From contig DGTP01000001.1 of assembly GCA_002394335.1 (NCBI GenBank), positions 103,403 to 145,902 of the forward strand: 42,500 nucleotides of DNA, given 5' to 3'. This document shows, one piece after another, positions 33,552-42,182 of this stretch. Each line of letters begins with the position of its first letter. Within the stretch, counting starts at the first letter, position 1. The position numbers were made by a program, and so were the translations under genes. The notes under the pieces are model-generated. The model saw only the letters and a list, made by a program, of their open reading frames with translations, was not told the DNA's origin and ran no database searches. This DNA comes from Bacteroidales bacterium UBA4333. Its GTDB lineage: Bacteria > Bacteroidota > Bacteroidia > Bacteroidales > Paludibacteraceae.

Positions 33552-34949
33552 TTAGAATTCTGCATTTTTAGGTGTTCTGGGGAACGGAATGACGTCACGG
33601 ATATTCTGCATGCCCGTAACAAAAAGCATCAGTCTCTCAAAGCCCAAGCCGAAACCTGCGTGCGGAGCACTTCCGAAACGGCGGGTATCCAGATACCACC
33701 ACATATCTTTCATTGGTATCCGGCGACGCTCGATCTCCGAGTTCAGTTTGTCCAGACTCTCTTCACGCACCGAACCTCCGATGATTTCGCCTATCTGCGG
33801 GAAGAGAACATCGGTACCTTGTACGGTCTTGCCGTCCTCGTTGATCTTCATGTAGAATGCTTTGATCTCCTTCGGATAGTCGGTCATGATAACCGGTTTC
33901 TTGAAGTGTTCCTCTACCAGGAATCGCTCGTGCTCTGACGACAAGTCATCGCCCCAATTGCAAGGGAACTCGAATTTCTTGCCGTTCTTGACAGCCTCCT
34001 GCAGAATATTGATTCCTTCGGTATAAGGCAGACGCACGAACTCGGTATCAATCACAGATCTCAAACGCTCTATCAGACCTTTGTCCACATACTGGTTCAG
34101 GAACTCCAAATCATCCATGCAATGCTCCAATGCCCAGCGAACGCAGTATTTGATAAAGTCCTCTTCCAGATCCATCAACTCCTCTTTCTGGATAAATGCC
34201 ACCTCCGGCTCGATCATCCAGAACTCTGCCAAGTGACGGGGAGTGTTGCTGTTCTCTGCACGGAAAGTAGGACCGAACGTGTAGATCTTTCCTAATGCCA
34301 GTGCTCCCAACTCGCCCTCCAACTGACCGCTTACCGTCAGAGCCGCCATCTTGCCGAAGAAGTCATCGCTGTAGTCGATCTGACCGTCATCCGTCTTCTT
34401 GAGGTTATAGAGGTTCTTGGTCGTTACCTGGAACATCTGACCCGCTCCTTCACAGTCCGAAGCAGTAATCAGCGGTGTGTGGAAGTAGAAATATCCGTGC
34501 TCATGGAAATACGTATGGATTGCCATTGCCATGTTATGACGGATACGAAACACGGCGCCGAAAGTATTGGTACGGGGACGCAGATGCGCTACCGTGCGCA
34601 GAAACTCCATCGAAAGCCCTTTCTTCTGCAGGGGATACTTCTCAGGATCGGCTGTTCCATAAACCTCCAGTTCTGTCAGTTGGATCTCTACTGTCTGACC
34701 GGCACCTTGACTCTCTACCAATACACCTGTTGCAGATATACAGGCTCCGGTCGTCACCGGCTTCAACTGCTCCTCGCCCATCTTCGCAAGATCCACTACT
34801 ATCTGGATGTTCTTGATAGTCGATCCGTCGTTAAGGGCGATAAAGGATACATTCTTGTTGCCTCTTCGGCTACGAACCCAGCCACGAACATTGATCTTCT
34901 CGCCGTAGTTCGTGCACCTGAGTGCGTCTTTTACTTCTGTTCTTTGCAT
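33552..34949 (-). CDS. asnS: Asparaginyl-tRNA synthetase
   Basis: The 465-residue class II enzyme charges tRNA-Asn. The N-terminal OB-fold anticodon domain (KINVRGWVRSRRGNKNVSFI) is followed by the catalytic core with motif 2 FRAENSNTPRHLAEFWMIEP and motif 3 GFGLGFERLMLF. The Asn-specific region replaces the insertion domain of bacterial AspRS. It starts 26 nt after dnaB. Confidence 0.97.
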   Translation of the reverse strand: MQRTEVKDALRCTNYGEKINVRGWVRSRRGNKNVSFIALNDGSTIKNIQIVVDLAKMGEEQLKPVTTGACISATGVLVESQGAGQTVEIQLTELEVYGTADPEKYPLQKKGLSMEFLRTVAHLRPRTNTFGAVFRIRHNMAMAIHTYFHEHGYFYFHTPLITASDCEGAGQMFQVTTKNLYNLKKTDDGQIDYSDDFFGKMAALTVSGQLEGELGALALGKIYTFGPTFRAENSNTPRHLAEFWMIEPEVAFIQKEELMDLEEDFIKYCVRWALEHCMDDLEFLNQYVDKGLIERLRSVIDTEFVRLPYTEGINILQEAVKNGKKFEFPCNWGDDLSSEHERFLVEEHFKKPVIMTDYPKEIKAFYMKINEDGKTVQGTDVLFPQIGEIIGGSVREESLDKLNSEIERRRIPMKDMWWYLDTRRFGSAPHAGFGLGFERLMLFVTGMQNIRDVIPFPRTPKNAEF

Positions 34950-34975
34950 TATATATCTTGTTTATTTATTTTTTC

Positions 34976-36508
34976 CTAAAAAGGAACCTCATCTCTGTTG
35001 AGTTGGGCGCCGTCTTCTGTCATCGTATTCATGCGAGAGGCAATGGAGATACTATTGTTCTCGCTGTCAACGGGCGTCATCGGGAAGTCGTCATCGGTTG
35101 CTTCGTTCTCGTTCTGGAACTTGGCATACTTGCCTCTGAACCGCAGCCAGATGCTGTCCGTAGCACCGTTACGGTGCTTGGCAACTACAATCTGTCCCAA
35201 ACCGCGCAAATCTTTACCCGTCTTCTCATCGCTGTAGAGGTGATAGTACTCCGGGCGGTGGATAAAACATACCATATCGGCATCCTGCTCAATGGCTCCG
35301 GACTCACGCAGGTCGCTCAATTGAGGAGTCTTGCCTTCTACACCCGTACGGCTCTCCACACCACGGTTCAACTGCGACAGGGCGATGATAGGTATATCCA
35401 ACTCTTTCGCCAGACCTTTCAGGTTACGCGAGATGATAGACACCTCTTGTTCGCGGGAACCGAACTGCATTCCCTGTGCGTTCATCAGCTGCAGGTAGTC
35501 GATGATCAGCAGCTCTATTTTGTGCTCTCTCTTCAGTTTGCGGGCTTTCGACCGTAACTCAAACACCGAAAGCGAAGGGGTGTCATCTATATAGAGTGGG
35601 GCATTATAGAGTTCGTTGATCTTGGTGTCAAGCCGTTTACGCTCCTCTTTGGTCATCTTTCCGGTCTTGATCTTGTCGCCCTCGATCTCGCAGACGTTCA
35701 TGATCAGACGATTCACCAGCTGCACATTGCTCATCTCCAGCGAAAACATCGCTACCGGCTTCTTGTAGTTAACCGCTATATTCTTAGCCATCGAGAGCAC
35801 AAAGGCGGTTTTACCCATTGCCGGACGGGCTGCAATAATCACCAAGTCGGAGTTCTGCCAACCAGAAGTGATCTTGTCCAACGCCGTGAAACCGGATGGC
35901 ACTCCGGAGATGTTGCCCTCATTCAGTGACGCTTTGTCGATACGCTGCAGTGCTTCCTGTATTACCGGGTCGATCTGCGTCACATCGCGTTTCTGGGATC
36001 TCTCCGAAATCTCAAACACACCTGCCTCGGCGCGGCCTAACAGATCTTCGATATCATTGCTCTCGTCATAGGCAGCCTCTTCTATCTGAGCAGCCATTGC
36101 GATGAGGTCGCGCGCCGTTGATTTCTGCGCTACGATCTGTGCATGATACCTCAAATGGGCGGTAGAAGCCACACGGACGGTCAGTTCGCTCAGATAACTC
36201 ACGCCGCCAGCCTCCTCCAATGTCCCCTGGCTCTTCATTTTCTCCGCTACCGAAAGGATATCTATCGGCTGCTCTTTGGCTGCCAAGGCGCGGATAGCTT
36301 CAAATATCAGACGGTTTTTATCCTTATAGAACGACTCCGGACGCAACAAGTCGGCTACCATCATGTATGCCTCTTTCTCTATCATGAGCGCTCCCAGCAC
36401 CGAGTCTTCCAACTCCGGTGCCTGCGGGGGCAACTTGCCCAAATCATTGGCGCCTACTTTGATGATCGTAGTCGTGTTCTTGCTCTTTTTACTTCTTGTT
36501 TCCGCCAT
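34976..36508 (-). CDS. dnaB: Replicative DNA helicase
   Basis: The 510-residue helicase shows the N-terminal DnaB domain (PPQAPELEDSVLGALMIEKE), Walker A ARPAMGKTAFVLSMA (about 228), Walker B LLIIDYLQLM, and the C-terminal motif QLSDLRESGAIEQDADMVCF. There is no intein. It unwinds DNA ahead of the replication fork. Its start overlaps the meaB end by 20 nt. Confidence 0.97.
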   Translation of the reverse strand: MAETRSKKSKNTTTIIKVGANDLGKLPPQAPELEDSVLGALMIEKEAYMMVADLLRPESFYKDKNRLIFEAIRALAAKEQPIDILSVAEKMKSQGTLEEAGGVSYLSELTVRVASTAHLRYHAQIVAQKSTARDLIAMAAQIEEAAYDESNDIEDLLGRAEAGVFEISERSQKRDVTQIDPVIQEALQRIDKASLNEGNISGVPSGFTALDKITSGWQNSDLVIIAARPAMGKTAFVLSMAKNIAVNYKKPVAMFSLEMSNVQLVNRLIMNVCEIEGDKIKTGKMTKEERKRLDTKINELYNAPLYIDDTPSLSVFELRSKARKLKREHKIELLIIDYLQLMNAQGMQFGSREQEVSIISRNLKGLAKELDIPIIALSQLNRGVESRTGVEGKTPQLSDLRESGAIEQDADMVCFIHRPEYYHLYSDEKTGKDLRGLGQIVVAKHRNGATDSIWLRFRGKYAKFQNENEATDDDFPMTPVDSENNSISIASRMNTMTEDGAQLNRDEVPF

Positions 36509-37580
36509 AATAACTTAGTAGATTGTGAGCAGCTATAAAACTGCTTATTTCGTTGTTCAGCACCTGTCTCTCTGCTACTTCGATACGGTGCTCCATATCC
36601 TCGCTCTTGTAGAATCCGTCCAGCAATGCCTGGTTGATTGTCTCGTACATCCAATACTTGGCCTGCTGTGTACGCTGCGCATCAAAATAGCCGTTCTTCT
36701 TCGTGAACGCTATATATTCCTCTACGTTTTTCCAAACCTCCAACACACCCGTATGGTCTATCGCCGAACAGCATAAGGCATCCGGTTTCCAGCCCGATTC
36801 GGGAGGCGGGAAAAGAGCCAAGGCGTTTTTGAAACTTACACGCGCGGCGCGTGCGCGTTCAATATTATTACCGTCGCACTTGTTGATGGCAATGCCGTCT
36901 GCCATCTCCATGATACCGCGTTTTATTCCCTGTAATTCATCGCCTGTTCCGGTCACTTGGAGCAACAGAAAATAGTCCACCATCGAGTGCGCAGCCGTCT
37001 CTGACTGTCCTACGCCTACCGTCTCAACCATAATGGTGTCAAATCCAGCAGCTTCGCAGAGCACTATGGTTTCACGGGTTTTGCGCGCTACACCGCCTAA
37101 CGAACCTGCCGATGGACTGGGACGGATAAAAGCGTTGTTCTCTGCCGAGAGTTCGTTCATACGCGTCTTATCGCCCAGAATGGATCCTCTGGAGCGCTCG
37201 GACGAGGGGTCGATTGCCAGCACTGCAAGACGCTTACCCATCTTACACAACTCCGTACCCAAAGCCTCAATAAAAGTTGACTTGCCGGCTCCGGGCACGC
37301 CTGTGATACCCAAGCGGATAGAGTTGCCTGCATAGGGCAGGCATTTCTCTATCACTTCTTGCGCAATGGCTTGATCAGAGAGCAGGTTGCTCTCCACCAG
37401 CGTTACAGCCTGGCTCAGAACAGTGAGATCTCCCCGTCTGATTCCTTCAAAATACTCATCTGCCGAGAGTATTGTCTTTCGGCGGCGGAATGTATGATAG
37501 GGGTTTACAGAAGGCAGGTTTTCCACGCCTCCGTTCACTTTCAGTCCCTTGTATTGTTCGTCGTTCTCGGGGTGTACCAT
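36489..37580 (-). CDS. meaB: Methylmalonyl-CoA mutase-associated GTPase MeaB
   Basis: The 363-residue G3E-family GTPase has a P-loop GVPGAGKST (about 97), AIDPSSERSRGSILGDKTRM, the switch region VETVGVGQSE, and the base-recognition NKCDG. MeaB gates and protects adenosylcobalamin-dependent methylmalonyl-CoA mutase. The mutase genes are not in the window, but the B12 uptake operon at 19.8-24 kb fits this need. It begins 2 nt after the DUF1573 gene and overlaps dnaB by 20 nt. Confidence 0.95.
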   Translation of the reverse strand: MVHPENDEQYKGLKVNGGVENLPSVNPYHTFRRRKTILSADEYFEGIRRGDLTVLSQAVTLVESNLLSDQAIAQEVIEKCLPYAGNSIRLGITGVPGAGKSTFIEALGTELCKMGKRLAVLAIDPSSERSRGSILGDKTRMNELSAENNAFIRPSPSAGSLGGVARKTRETIVLCEAAGFDTIMVETVGVGQSETAAHSMVDYFLLLQVTGTGDELQGIKRGIMEMADGIAINKCDGNNIERARAARVSFKNALALFPPPESGWKPDALCCSAIDHTGVLEVWKNVEEYIAFTKKNGYFDAQRTQQAKYWMYETINQALLDGFYKSEDMEHRIEVAERQVLNNEISSFIAAHNLLSYYGGNKK

Positions 37581-37582
37581 AC

Positions 37583-38680
37583 TTATTTAACTGTCCACTT
37601 GATAGTAATCACAGTCTTTGAACGTTGCGGATCGTTGGTATAGAGCGTTACTTGGCGGGTGTATTGTCCTGCCGTCAACGGCTTGCCGTTTGCGTCAATG
37701 GTATTGAGCGAAACGGTAAACGTACCCTTCTTGCCGCCGTTCACTTTGCCATTGGCAGAGCACTGCAGATGTTTGTTGGCGTTGTAAATGCGGCGGACAA
37801 TCAGTTGGTCTGCATTATTGTTTGTGAATGCTACATGCTTCTTGATATTCTTCTTACCGGCAGCCACTACGCCAAAATCAACAGTTGTCGGGATCTGCAG
37901 AGCCGGAGCGGTCTGACGCTTCTGGGTGGTCATCTGGCTGAAATCCTCTACTACCTCGCCTTTTAACGTCACTTTATACTCGTCGGTCTTCACGATCTTG
38001 TCATTCACGATGACGTATGCACTCATCTCCACGGGACCGTAAGTCTTGTTGTCCTTGCTGCTGAAGCTCAACAACATTTTACCTGTCTCATTGGGTTTCA
38101 CCTGCATCAGCGTCACGTCTGCATCAAAGCCCTTGGTGCCGTCCATCATGATGGCGATGTTTACAGGCTCGTTTGTCTTGTTTGCATACTCGATCTCGCG
38201 GGTTACGACCTGTCCTTTCTTGACAGTGCCGAAGTTCACATTCTGCGATTTCATGCTCAGCGCACCCATCTTCACCGGATAGCTGTTAGGAGCCGGCTGA
38301 GCAGGCTTCGGAATAACCTCGCCCTTGATAAACAGCTTCTTTGTAGCCTCGGTTGCATTACTGGTGATTGTAATAGTCTTGGAGAAATGTCCCGGACGAC
38401 CGTTAGGATTGTAGGTCACCGTGATCTCGCCCGTCTCACCCGGATTGATCGGCTCTTTGGGCCAGGATGGGGTAGTACAACCGCAACTGGCGCGTACATT
38501 ACTCAGTATCAATGCGGACATACCTTCGTTCTTGAAACTGAACACTACCGACACGCGGCCGTCTGCCTCGTTGATCTTGCCGAAATCATGTTCTGTTTTC
38601 TCAAACGTAATCACAGGCTGTTGAGCCATCATGGCTACTGCTACGAGAGCCATAGAGAGCATTGCAAAAATCTTTTTCAT
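37583..38680 (-). CDS. Exported DUF1573 protein
   Basis: The 365-residue protein has a Sec signal peptide (ending VAMMAQQ). An N-terminal DUF1573 domain has the family's SCGCTTPSWP motif and an Ig-like (ASPM/SPD-2/Hydin-type) fold (VSVVFSFKNEGMSALILSNV). Two further Ig-like segments follow, near 140-235 and 265-362. Such proteins are abundant in Bacteroidetes and their role is unknown; an envelope or scaffold function is often assumed. It lies between relA/spoT (91-nt gap) and meaB. Confidence 0.85.
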   Translation of the reverse strand: MKKIFAMLSMALVAVAMMAQQPVITFEKTEHDFGKINEADGRVSVVFSFKNEGMSALILSNVRASCGCTTPSWPKEPINPGETGEITVTYNPNGRPGHFSKTITITSNATEATKKLFIKGEVIPKPAQPAPNSYPVKMGALSMKSQNVNFGTVKKGQVVTREIEYANKTNEPVNIAIMMDGTKGFDADVTLMQVKPNETGKMLLSFSSKDNKTYGPVEMSAYVIVNDKIVKTDEYKVTLKGEVVEDFSQMTTQKRQTAPALQIPTTVDFGVVAAGKKNIKKHVAFTNNNADQLIVRRIYNANKHLQCSANGKVNGGKKGTFTVSLNTIDANGKPLTAGQYTRQVTLYTNDPQRSKTVITIKWTVK

Positions 38681-38771
38681 TTCTTTATGTAATTTGTATG
38701 TAATTTGTTTAATGTTTTTATTCGTTCTTGTTTATTCCGTATTTTGTCCGGTTCAGGAGCCTTAGAGACGG

Positions 38772-40994
38772 TTAATTCTCTATTCTCCTCACTCCTTTTA
38801 TCTCGTTTATCTTCTTGAGGTCTTTGAACAACTCGTCCAGTTCGGCACGGTCATACACATATACTTGCAGCCTTCCTTTGAAGATCCCGTCGTTTGACTC
38901 GATATTGATCGAGTGCATGTTTATATGATATTTCTCCGTCATCGTCTGGAGCACTTGTATCAGCACGCCAAACTTATCTATTCCTTCTATCTCAATCGTC
39001 TCGAGGAACGACTGAACGCGGTTGGTGTTCCAGGTAGCAGAGTAGATACGCTTGCCGAACGAGCTCTTCAGCACCTGTGCCTCCGGGCAGTCAATCTTAT
39101 GGATATGCATCTTGCCGTCCGGCGCGAGATAACCTAATACAAGGTCGCCCGGAATAGGATGACAACAGTCGCTCAGGTGATATTTGGTACCTAAATTTTC
39201 GTCCGTCAGCACGATGGCATGCGGCTCGCCTTTCTTGGGCTTGACTATCGGCTTCTCCTCGTTCTCGGTTATCTGAGGCTGATCCTTGTCCGAACTCAAC
39301 AATCGCTTCCACCATTTCTTGCGGATAATCTCCTCCAAGTTGTCAAGTTGGATATTTCCTTGCCCGATCTGGCGGTATAGTTGGTAAGGCGTAGTCAGAT
39401 CATAGTGGTTCAGCATTCTGTGCAACGCCTTGTTTTCGTTCTCGCGCTCGCCCAACATGTCCAAGGCATCGTGGAACAACTGCTCGCCGTGCTTCGTATA
39501 TCGTGCCTCTTCGCGCTTGAAATAGGCGCGCAGACAACTCTGTGCTTTGGCTGTGATACACCATTTGAGCCACTGCGCTTCGGGGTGCTGGGATGCACTC
39601 GTCAAAATCTCCACCTGATCTCCGGCTTTCAACTGGTAACTCAGCGGCACCAGATTATGGTTTACTTTCGCGCCGATACAATGGTCGCCCAGATTCGAGT
39701 GGATCATGTAGGCAAAATCCAATGCCGAAGCTCCGAGCGGCATTACTTTCACATCGCCCGTCGGGGTGAAAGTAAACACCTCTTTCACGAACAGGTTGTT
39801 CCGGAAGATATCTACAAACTCCTGCGCATCTCTCTCAGGATGACTCAATGCCTCTTTGGTGCCGCTTAACCAGCGTTCTATCTGCGAGTCGTCATGGTCG
39901 CCCGTCTTATATTTCCAATGGGCAGCCAGACCGCGCTCTGCCAACTCGTGCATTCTTTTTGTCCTGATCTGTATCTCCACCCATGTGCCGTCGCCGCTCA
40001 TTACCGTGATATGCAGCGCCTCATAGCCATTGGCCTTTGGCGTCGAGATCCAGTCTCTGATACGCGACGGATGGGGACGGTAGATCTCCGTGATGGCTGA
40101 GTAGATCATCCAACACTGGTCTTTCTCCGACAGCGACTCGTTAGGCGTGAAGATAATACGCACTGCCAGAATGTCATACACATTCTCGAACGGCACCTGC
40201 TTTGTCACCATCTTGTTCCAGATCGAATACACGCTCTTGATACGCGCTTTCACCTCAAACTGGTACCCCATGTTCTTCAGTTTCTCGCGGATAGGAGCGG
40301 AAAACTCTTCAAAGAACTTCATCTGGGCATCCCTGATCGCCTCTAACTTGTTCTGTATTTCTGCGTACTCTTTCGGGTGCTGGTATCTGAAACTCAGATC
40401 CTCCAACTCCGTTTTGATCGGGAACAGACCCAGACGGTGTGCCAACGGCGCATAGATATATTGTGTCTCACCGGCTATCTTGTACTGTTTGTCTTGCGGC
40501 TGCGAACCTAAGGTACGCATATTATGCAACCGGTCTGCCAGCTTCACCAGCACTACGCGTATGTCCTCAGACATCGTCAGTAACAACTTCCGGAAGTTCT
40601 CTGCCTGAACCGATGCCTGCTCGCCGAACATCCCGCCGGAGATTTTGGTCAGACCCTTTACTATCAACGCGATCTGATCACCGAACAGATTGCGGATATC
40701 TTCTACCGTGTAGTCAGTGTCTTCTACCACATCGTGGAGCAGGGCGGAACAGATGGAAGTACTGCCAAGCCCTATTTCACTTACGCAGATGCGTGCCACC
40801 GCCAAGGGGTGCATGATATATGGCTCCCCGCTTAGTCGCCGCACGCCGTAATGCGCTTTGTGCGCAAATGCAAAAGCGTGACGAATCAACTCCTCTTTTC
40901 TTCCGAACCGAGTCTTGGCATACACCTCCAACAAGCGCTCAAACTCCTCTTGGATCATCTGCTCCTCTTCTTGGGTAAATTCACTCTTTTTCAT
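38772..40994 (-). CDS. Bifunctional (p)ppGpp synthetase/hydrolase, RelA/SpoT family
   Basis: The 740-residue protein carries the HD hydrolase domain (GEPYIMHPLAVARI, HDVVEDTDYT), the synthetase domain (RIRDWISTPKANGYEALHIT), TGS (VFTFTPTGDVKVMPLG), a His/Cys-containing region (YHLSDCCHPIPGD) and a C-terminal ACT domain. The HDxxED motif is intact, so both making and degrading the alarmone are expected, as in Rel of single-enzyme species. It is the first gene of the nine-gene minus-strand run and has its own promoter 56 nt upstream. Confidence 0.95.
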   Translation of the reverse strand: MKKSEFTQEEEQMIQEEFERLLEVYAKTRFGRKEELIRHAFAFAHKAHYGVRRLSGEPYIMHPLAVARICVSEIGLGSTSICSALLHDVVEDTDYTVEDIRNLFGDQIALIVKGLTKISGGMFGEQASVQAENFRKLLLTMSEDIRVVLVKLADRLHNMRTLGSQPQDKQYKIAGETQYIYAPLAHRLGLFPIKTELEDLSFRYQHPKEYAEIQNKLEAIRDAQMKFFEEFSAPIREKLKNMGYQFEVKARIKSVYSIWNKMVTKQVPFENVYDILAVRIIFTPNESLSEKDQCWMIYSAITEIYRPHPSRIRDWISTPKANGYEALHITVMSGDGTWVEIQIRTKRMHELAERGLAAHWKYKTGDHDDSQIERWLSGTKEALSHPERDAQEFVDIFRNNLFVKEVFTFTPTGDVKVMPLGASALDFAYMIHSNLGDHCIGAKVNHNLVPLSYQLKAGDQVEILTSASQHPEAQWLKWCITAKAQSCLRAYFKREEARYTKHGEQLFHDALDMLGERENENKALHRMLNHYDLTTPYQLYRQIGQGNIQLDNLEEIIRKKWWKRLLSSDKDQPQITENEEKPIVKPKKGEPHAIVLTDENLGTKYHLSDCCHPIPGDLVLGYLAPDGKMHIHKIDCPEAQVLKSSFGKRIYSATWNTNRVQSFLETIEIEGIDKFGVLIQVLQTMTEKYHINMHSINIESNDGIFKGRLQVYVYDRAELDELFKDLKKINEIKGVRRIEN

Positions 40995-41049
40995 TGCTTC
41001 ACGATAGTTATATTCATATGCGCAAGTTACACGCGCGCAAATTTGGGTG

Positions 41050-41080
41050 CAAATTTACGAATAATTTCTGACATACGCAA
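41050..41080 (-). promoter_or_regulatory. Promoter of the relA/spoT gene run
   Basis: Minus strand: TTG (41078-41080) in TTTGCGTATGTC, 20 nt, TAAATTTG (41050-41057), then CAC. No other promoter of this strength was seen within the following nine genes. Confidence 0.75.
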
Positions 41081-41170
41081 ATTTAATTGATATATTTCTG
41101 ACAAAATAGCATAATCTCCACTCATTTTTGCCAATAAATCAAGCCGAAGGGTATATGCTTTAGGGGTGTA

Positions 41171-41233
41171 TAAGGGTCTCGTAAGGGTTAAATAAGGGTT
41201 TTATAAGGGTTATCTCAAGTCAACGATTTTGCC
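41171..41233 (-). repeat. 11-bp-period tandem repeat, locus B copy (inverted relative to locus A)
   Basis: TAAGGG units start at 41171, 41182, 41193 and 41204, an exact 11-bp period, and are followed by a block whose complement reads AAAATCGTTGACTTGAGAT. This matches 6513-6572 in opposite orientation. Confidence 0.75.
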
Positions 41234-41290
41234 AATGCAATCGGAATTGTGCCAAATTACCGGTCAAAATTCAAAAAAACAATTAAATTC

Positions 41291-41321
41291 TTGCATATGT
41301 CAAAAAAATGTTGTACCTTTG
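41291..41321 (+). promoter_or_regulatory. Strong promoter of the structured RNA in locus B
   Basis: TTG (41291-41293) in CTTGCATATGTC, 20 nt, TACCTTTG (41314-41321), then CACCC. It matches the window consensus best of all and points rightward into 41328-41735. Confidence 0.8.
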
Positions 41322-41327
41322 CACCCG

Positions 41328-41735
41328 CAAACTCACGCAGGGGTGTCTGCACGATGCTATGGCGTGGGGGAGGCAGACATATTATAAAGCGTTTGCTAAC
41401 GCTTGTTTTTGACTTCTTGAAACGTAGGAAATTTCAGAGGTAATGTTCGAAAACAAGGCGAGTGGACGCCCGTGGGCGTATTTCTGCGCCCACGTGTGCC
41501 GTACAATCGGGTACACGCGTGGCTTTTTCTATACGCAGCGTGGGTTTCTGCATTGCTTATTCGACATTACGGGTTTTTCCTACGACCTCAAGAAGCGGAT
41601 AAGCAAAAGAAGAGATCCGCGTTTTTTGATGTTCGGAACCACCTGCTTTGAGTGACCTTAGGTTTAGGCAGTGATATATTCCCATCTTAACAACGATCCG
41701 GCAAACGTCGGAAAATTGTTAAGATGGGATTTTTT
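41328..41735 (+). ncRNA. Highly structured RNA of unknown family, ended by two terminators
   Basis: Long-range pairings visible: CTTCTTGA (41413-41420) with TCAAGAAG (41588-41595); CGTAGGAAA (41423-41431) with TTTCCTACG (41576-41584); GTAATG plus TCGAA (41440-41451, one bulged base) with TTCGACATTAC (41560-41570). Local hairpins: TGTCTGC/GCAGACA (41344-41378), AAGCGTT/AACGCTT (41387-41404), CGTGGGCG/CGCCCACG (41471-41494). A first terminator is GCGGAT/ATCCGC (41595-41620) plus GTTTTTTG. The dense nesting and strong promoter argue for a functional RNA of about 300 nt (to 41628), or 410 nt if it reads to the second terminator. It lacks the diagnostic ends of tmRNA and the core of RNase P RNA. 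A 70-codon frame at 41443-41655 runs through the paired regions and is considered fortuitous. Confidence 0.65.
41680..41735 (+). terminator. Strong intrinsic terminator after the structured RNA
   Basis: A perfect 14-bp stem, TCCCATCTTAACAA (41680-41693) with TTGTTAAGATGGGA (41716-41729), followed by TTTTTT. The loop holds a small CCG/CGG hairpin. Confidence 0.85.
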
Positions 41736-41819
41736 GTATAATTGTCTTTAATTGTTGATAATTGTGGACTAAGAAGAAAATCTGTTTAATTTGTTAAATT
41801 TATGGACTGATAGAATAGC

Positions 41820-42182
41820 ATGAAACCGCAACAGAGTTTGATCAGACGACGCAAGACCTACCGCGATGAGGAAGGAGTGATAGTGGGTTATGGAGCAGAG
41901 GAGGTTTATTTCGTAGCCAAGCCCCGTGATTATGAGACGCATCCTCTCCGTGAGGGTGAGATACGCAACACCTCTATCTTCCACCGCTCTATGACGATGG
42001 CGTTGGAGGAACTTGCCGACCCCGTCCGCAAAGCCGAATGGAGCAAACGCTGGCATGCCCAGTTGAACGAGCCGGAGCCGGATGCACCTATCGAGCGCAA
42101 GACAGGCAAAAGACATATCTACCTGCGTTTGGACAGATATGTGCAGTCCGTCATTCAAAGGCAGCTGAGGAAAGAGGAATGA
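41820..42182 (+). CDS. Hypothetical protein, 120 residues, highly charged
   Basis: No family could be named. The protein is rich in Arg, Lys and Glu, with no signal peptide or membrane segment. It starts MKPQQSLIRRRKTYRDEEG, has a YGAEEVYFVAKPRDYETHP segment, a central helix (FHRSMTMALEELADPVRKAE) and a C-terminal KTGKRHIYLRLDRYVQSVI. The composition suggests a nucleic-acid-associated protein (inference). Start ATG 41820; no clear promoter between the terminator at 41735 and the start. It lies between the structured RNA and the repeat array of locus B, suggesting a shared element. A reverse-strand frame over the same bases looks like a shadow. Confidence 0.7.
   Translation: MKPQQSLIRRRKTYRDEEGVIVGYGAEEVYFVAKPRDYETHPLREGEIRNTSIFHRSMTMALEELADPVRKAEWSKRWHAQLNEPEPDAPIERKTGKRHIYLRLDRYVQSVIQRQLRKEE

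Noticed and set aside
36489..37580. HypB/UreG-type metallochaperone
   Set aside because: The overall motif set and length fit MeaB, with no His-rich metal-binding stretch.
41443..41655. 70-codon frame inside the structured RNA of locus B, with an AGAGGT preceding its ATG
   Set aside because: Its bases form most of the long helices and it reads through the first terminator. Bacteroidota rarely use Shine-Dalgarno sequences, and the protein shows no domain.
41328..41735. tmRNA or RNase P RNA
   Set aside because: No tRNA-like acceptor end or tag-reading frame with a terminal ALAA-type peptide was seen, and no GAGGAAAGTCC-type P4 core was found.
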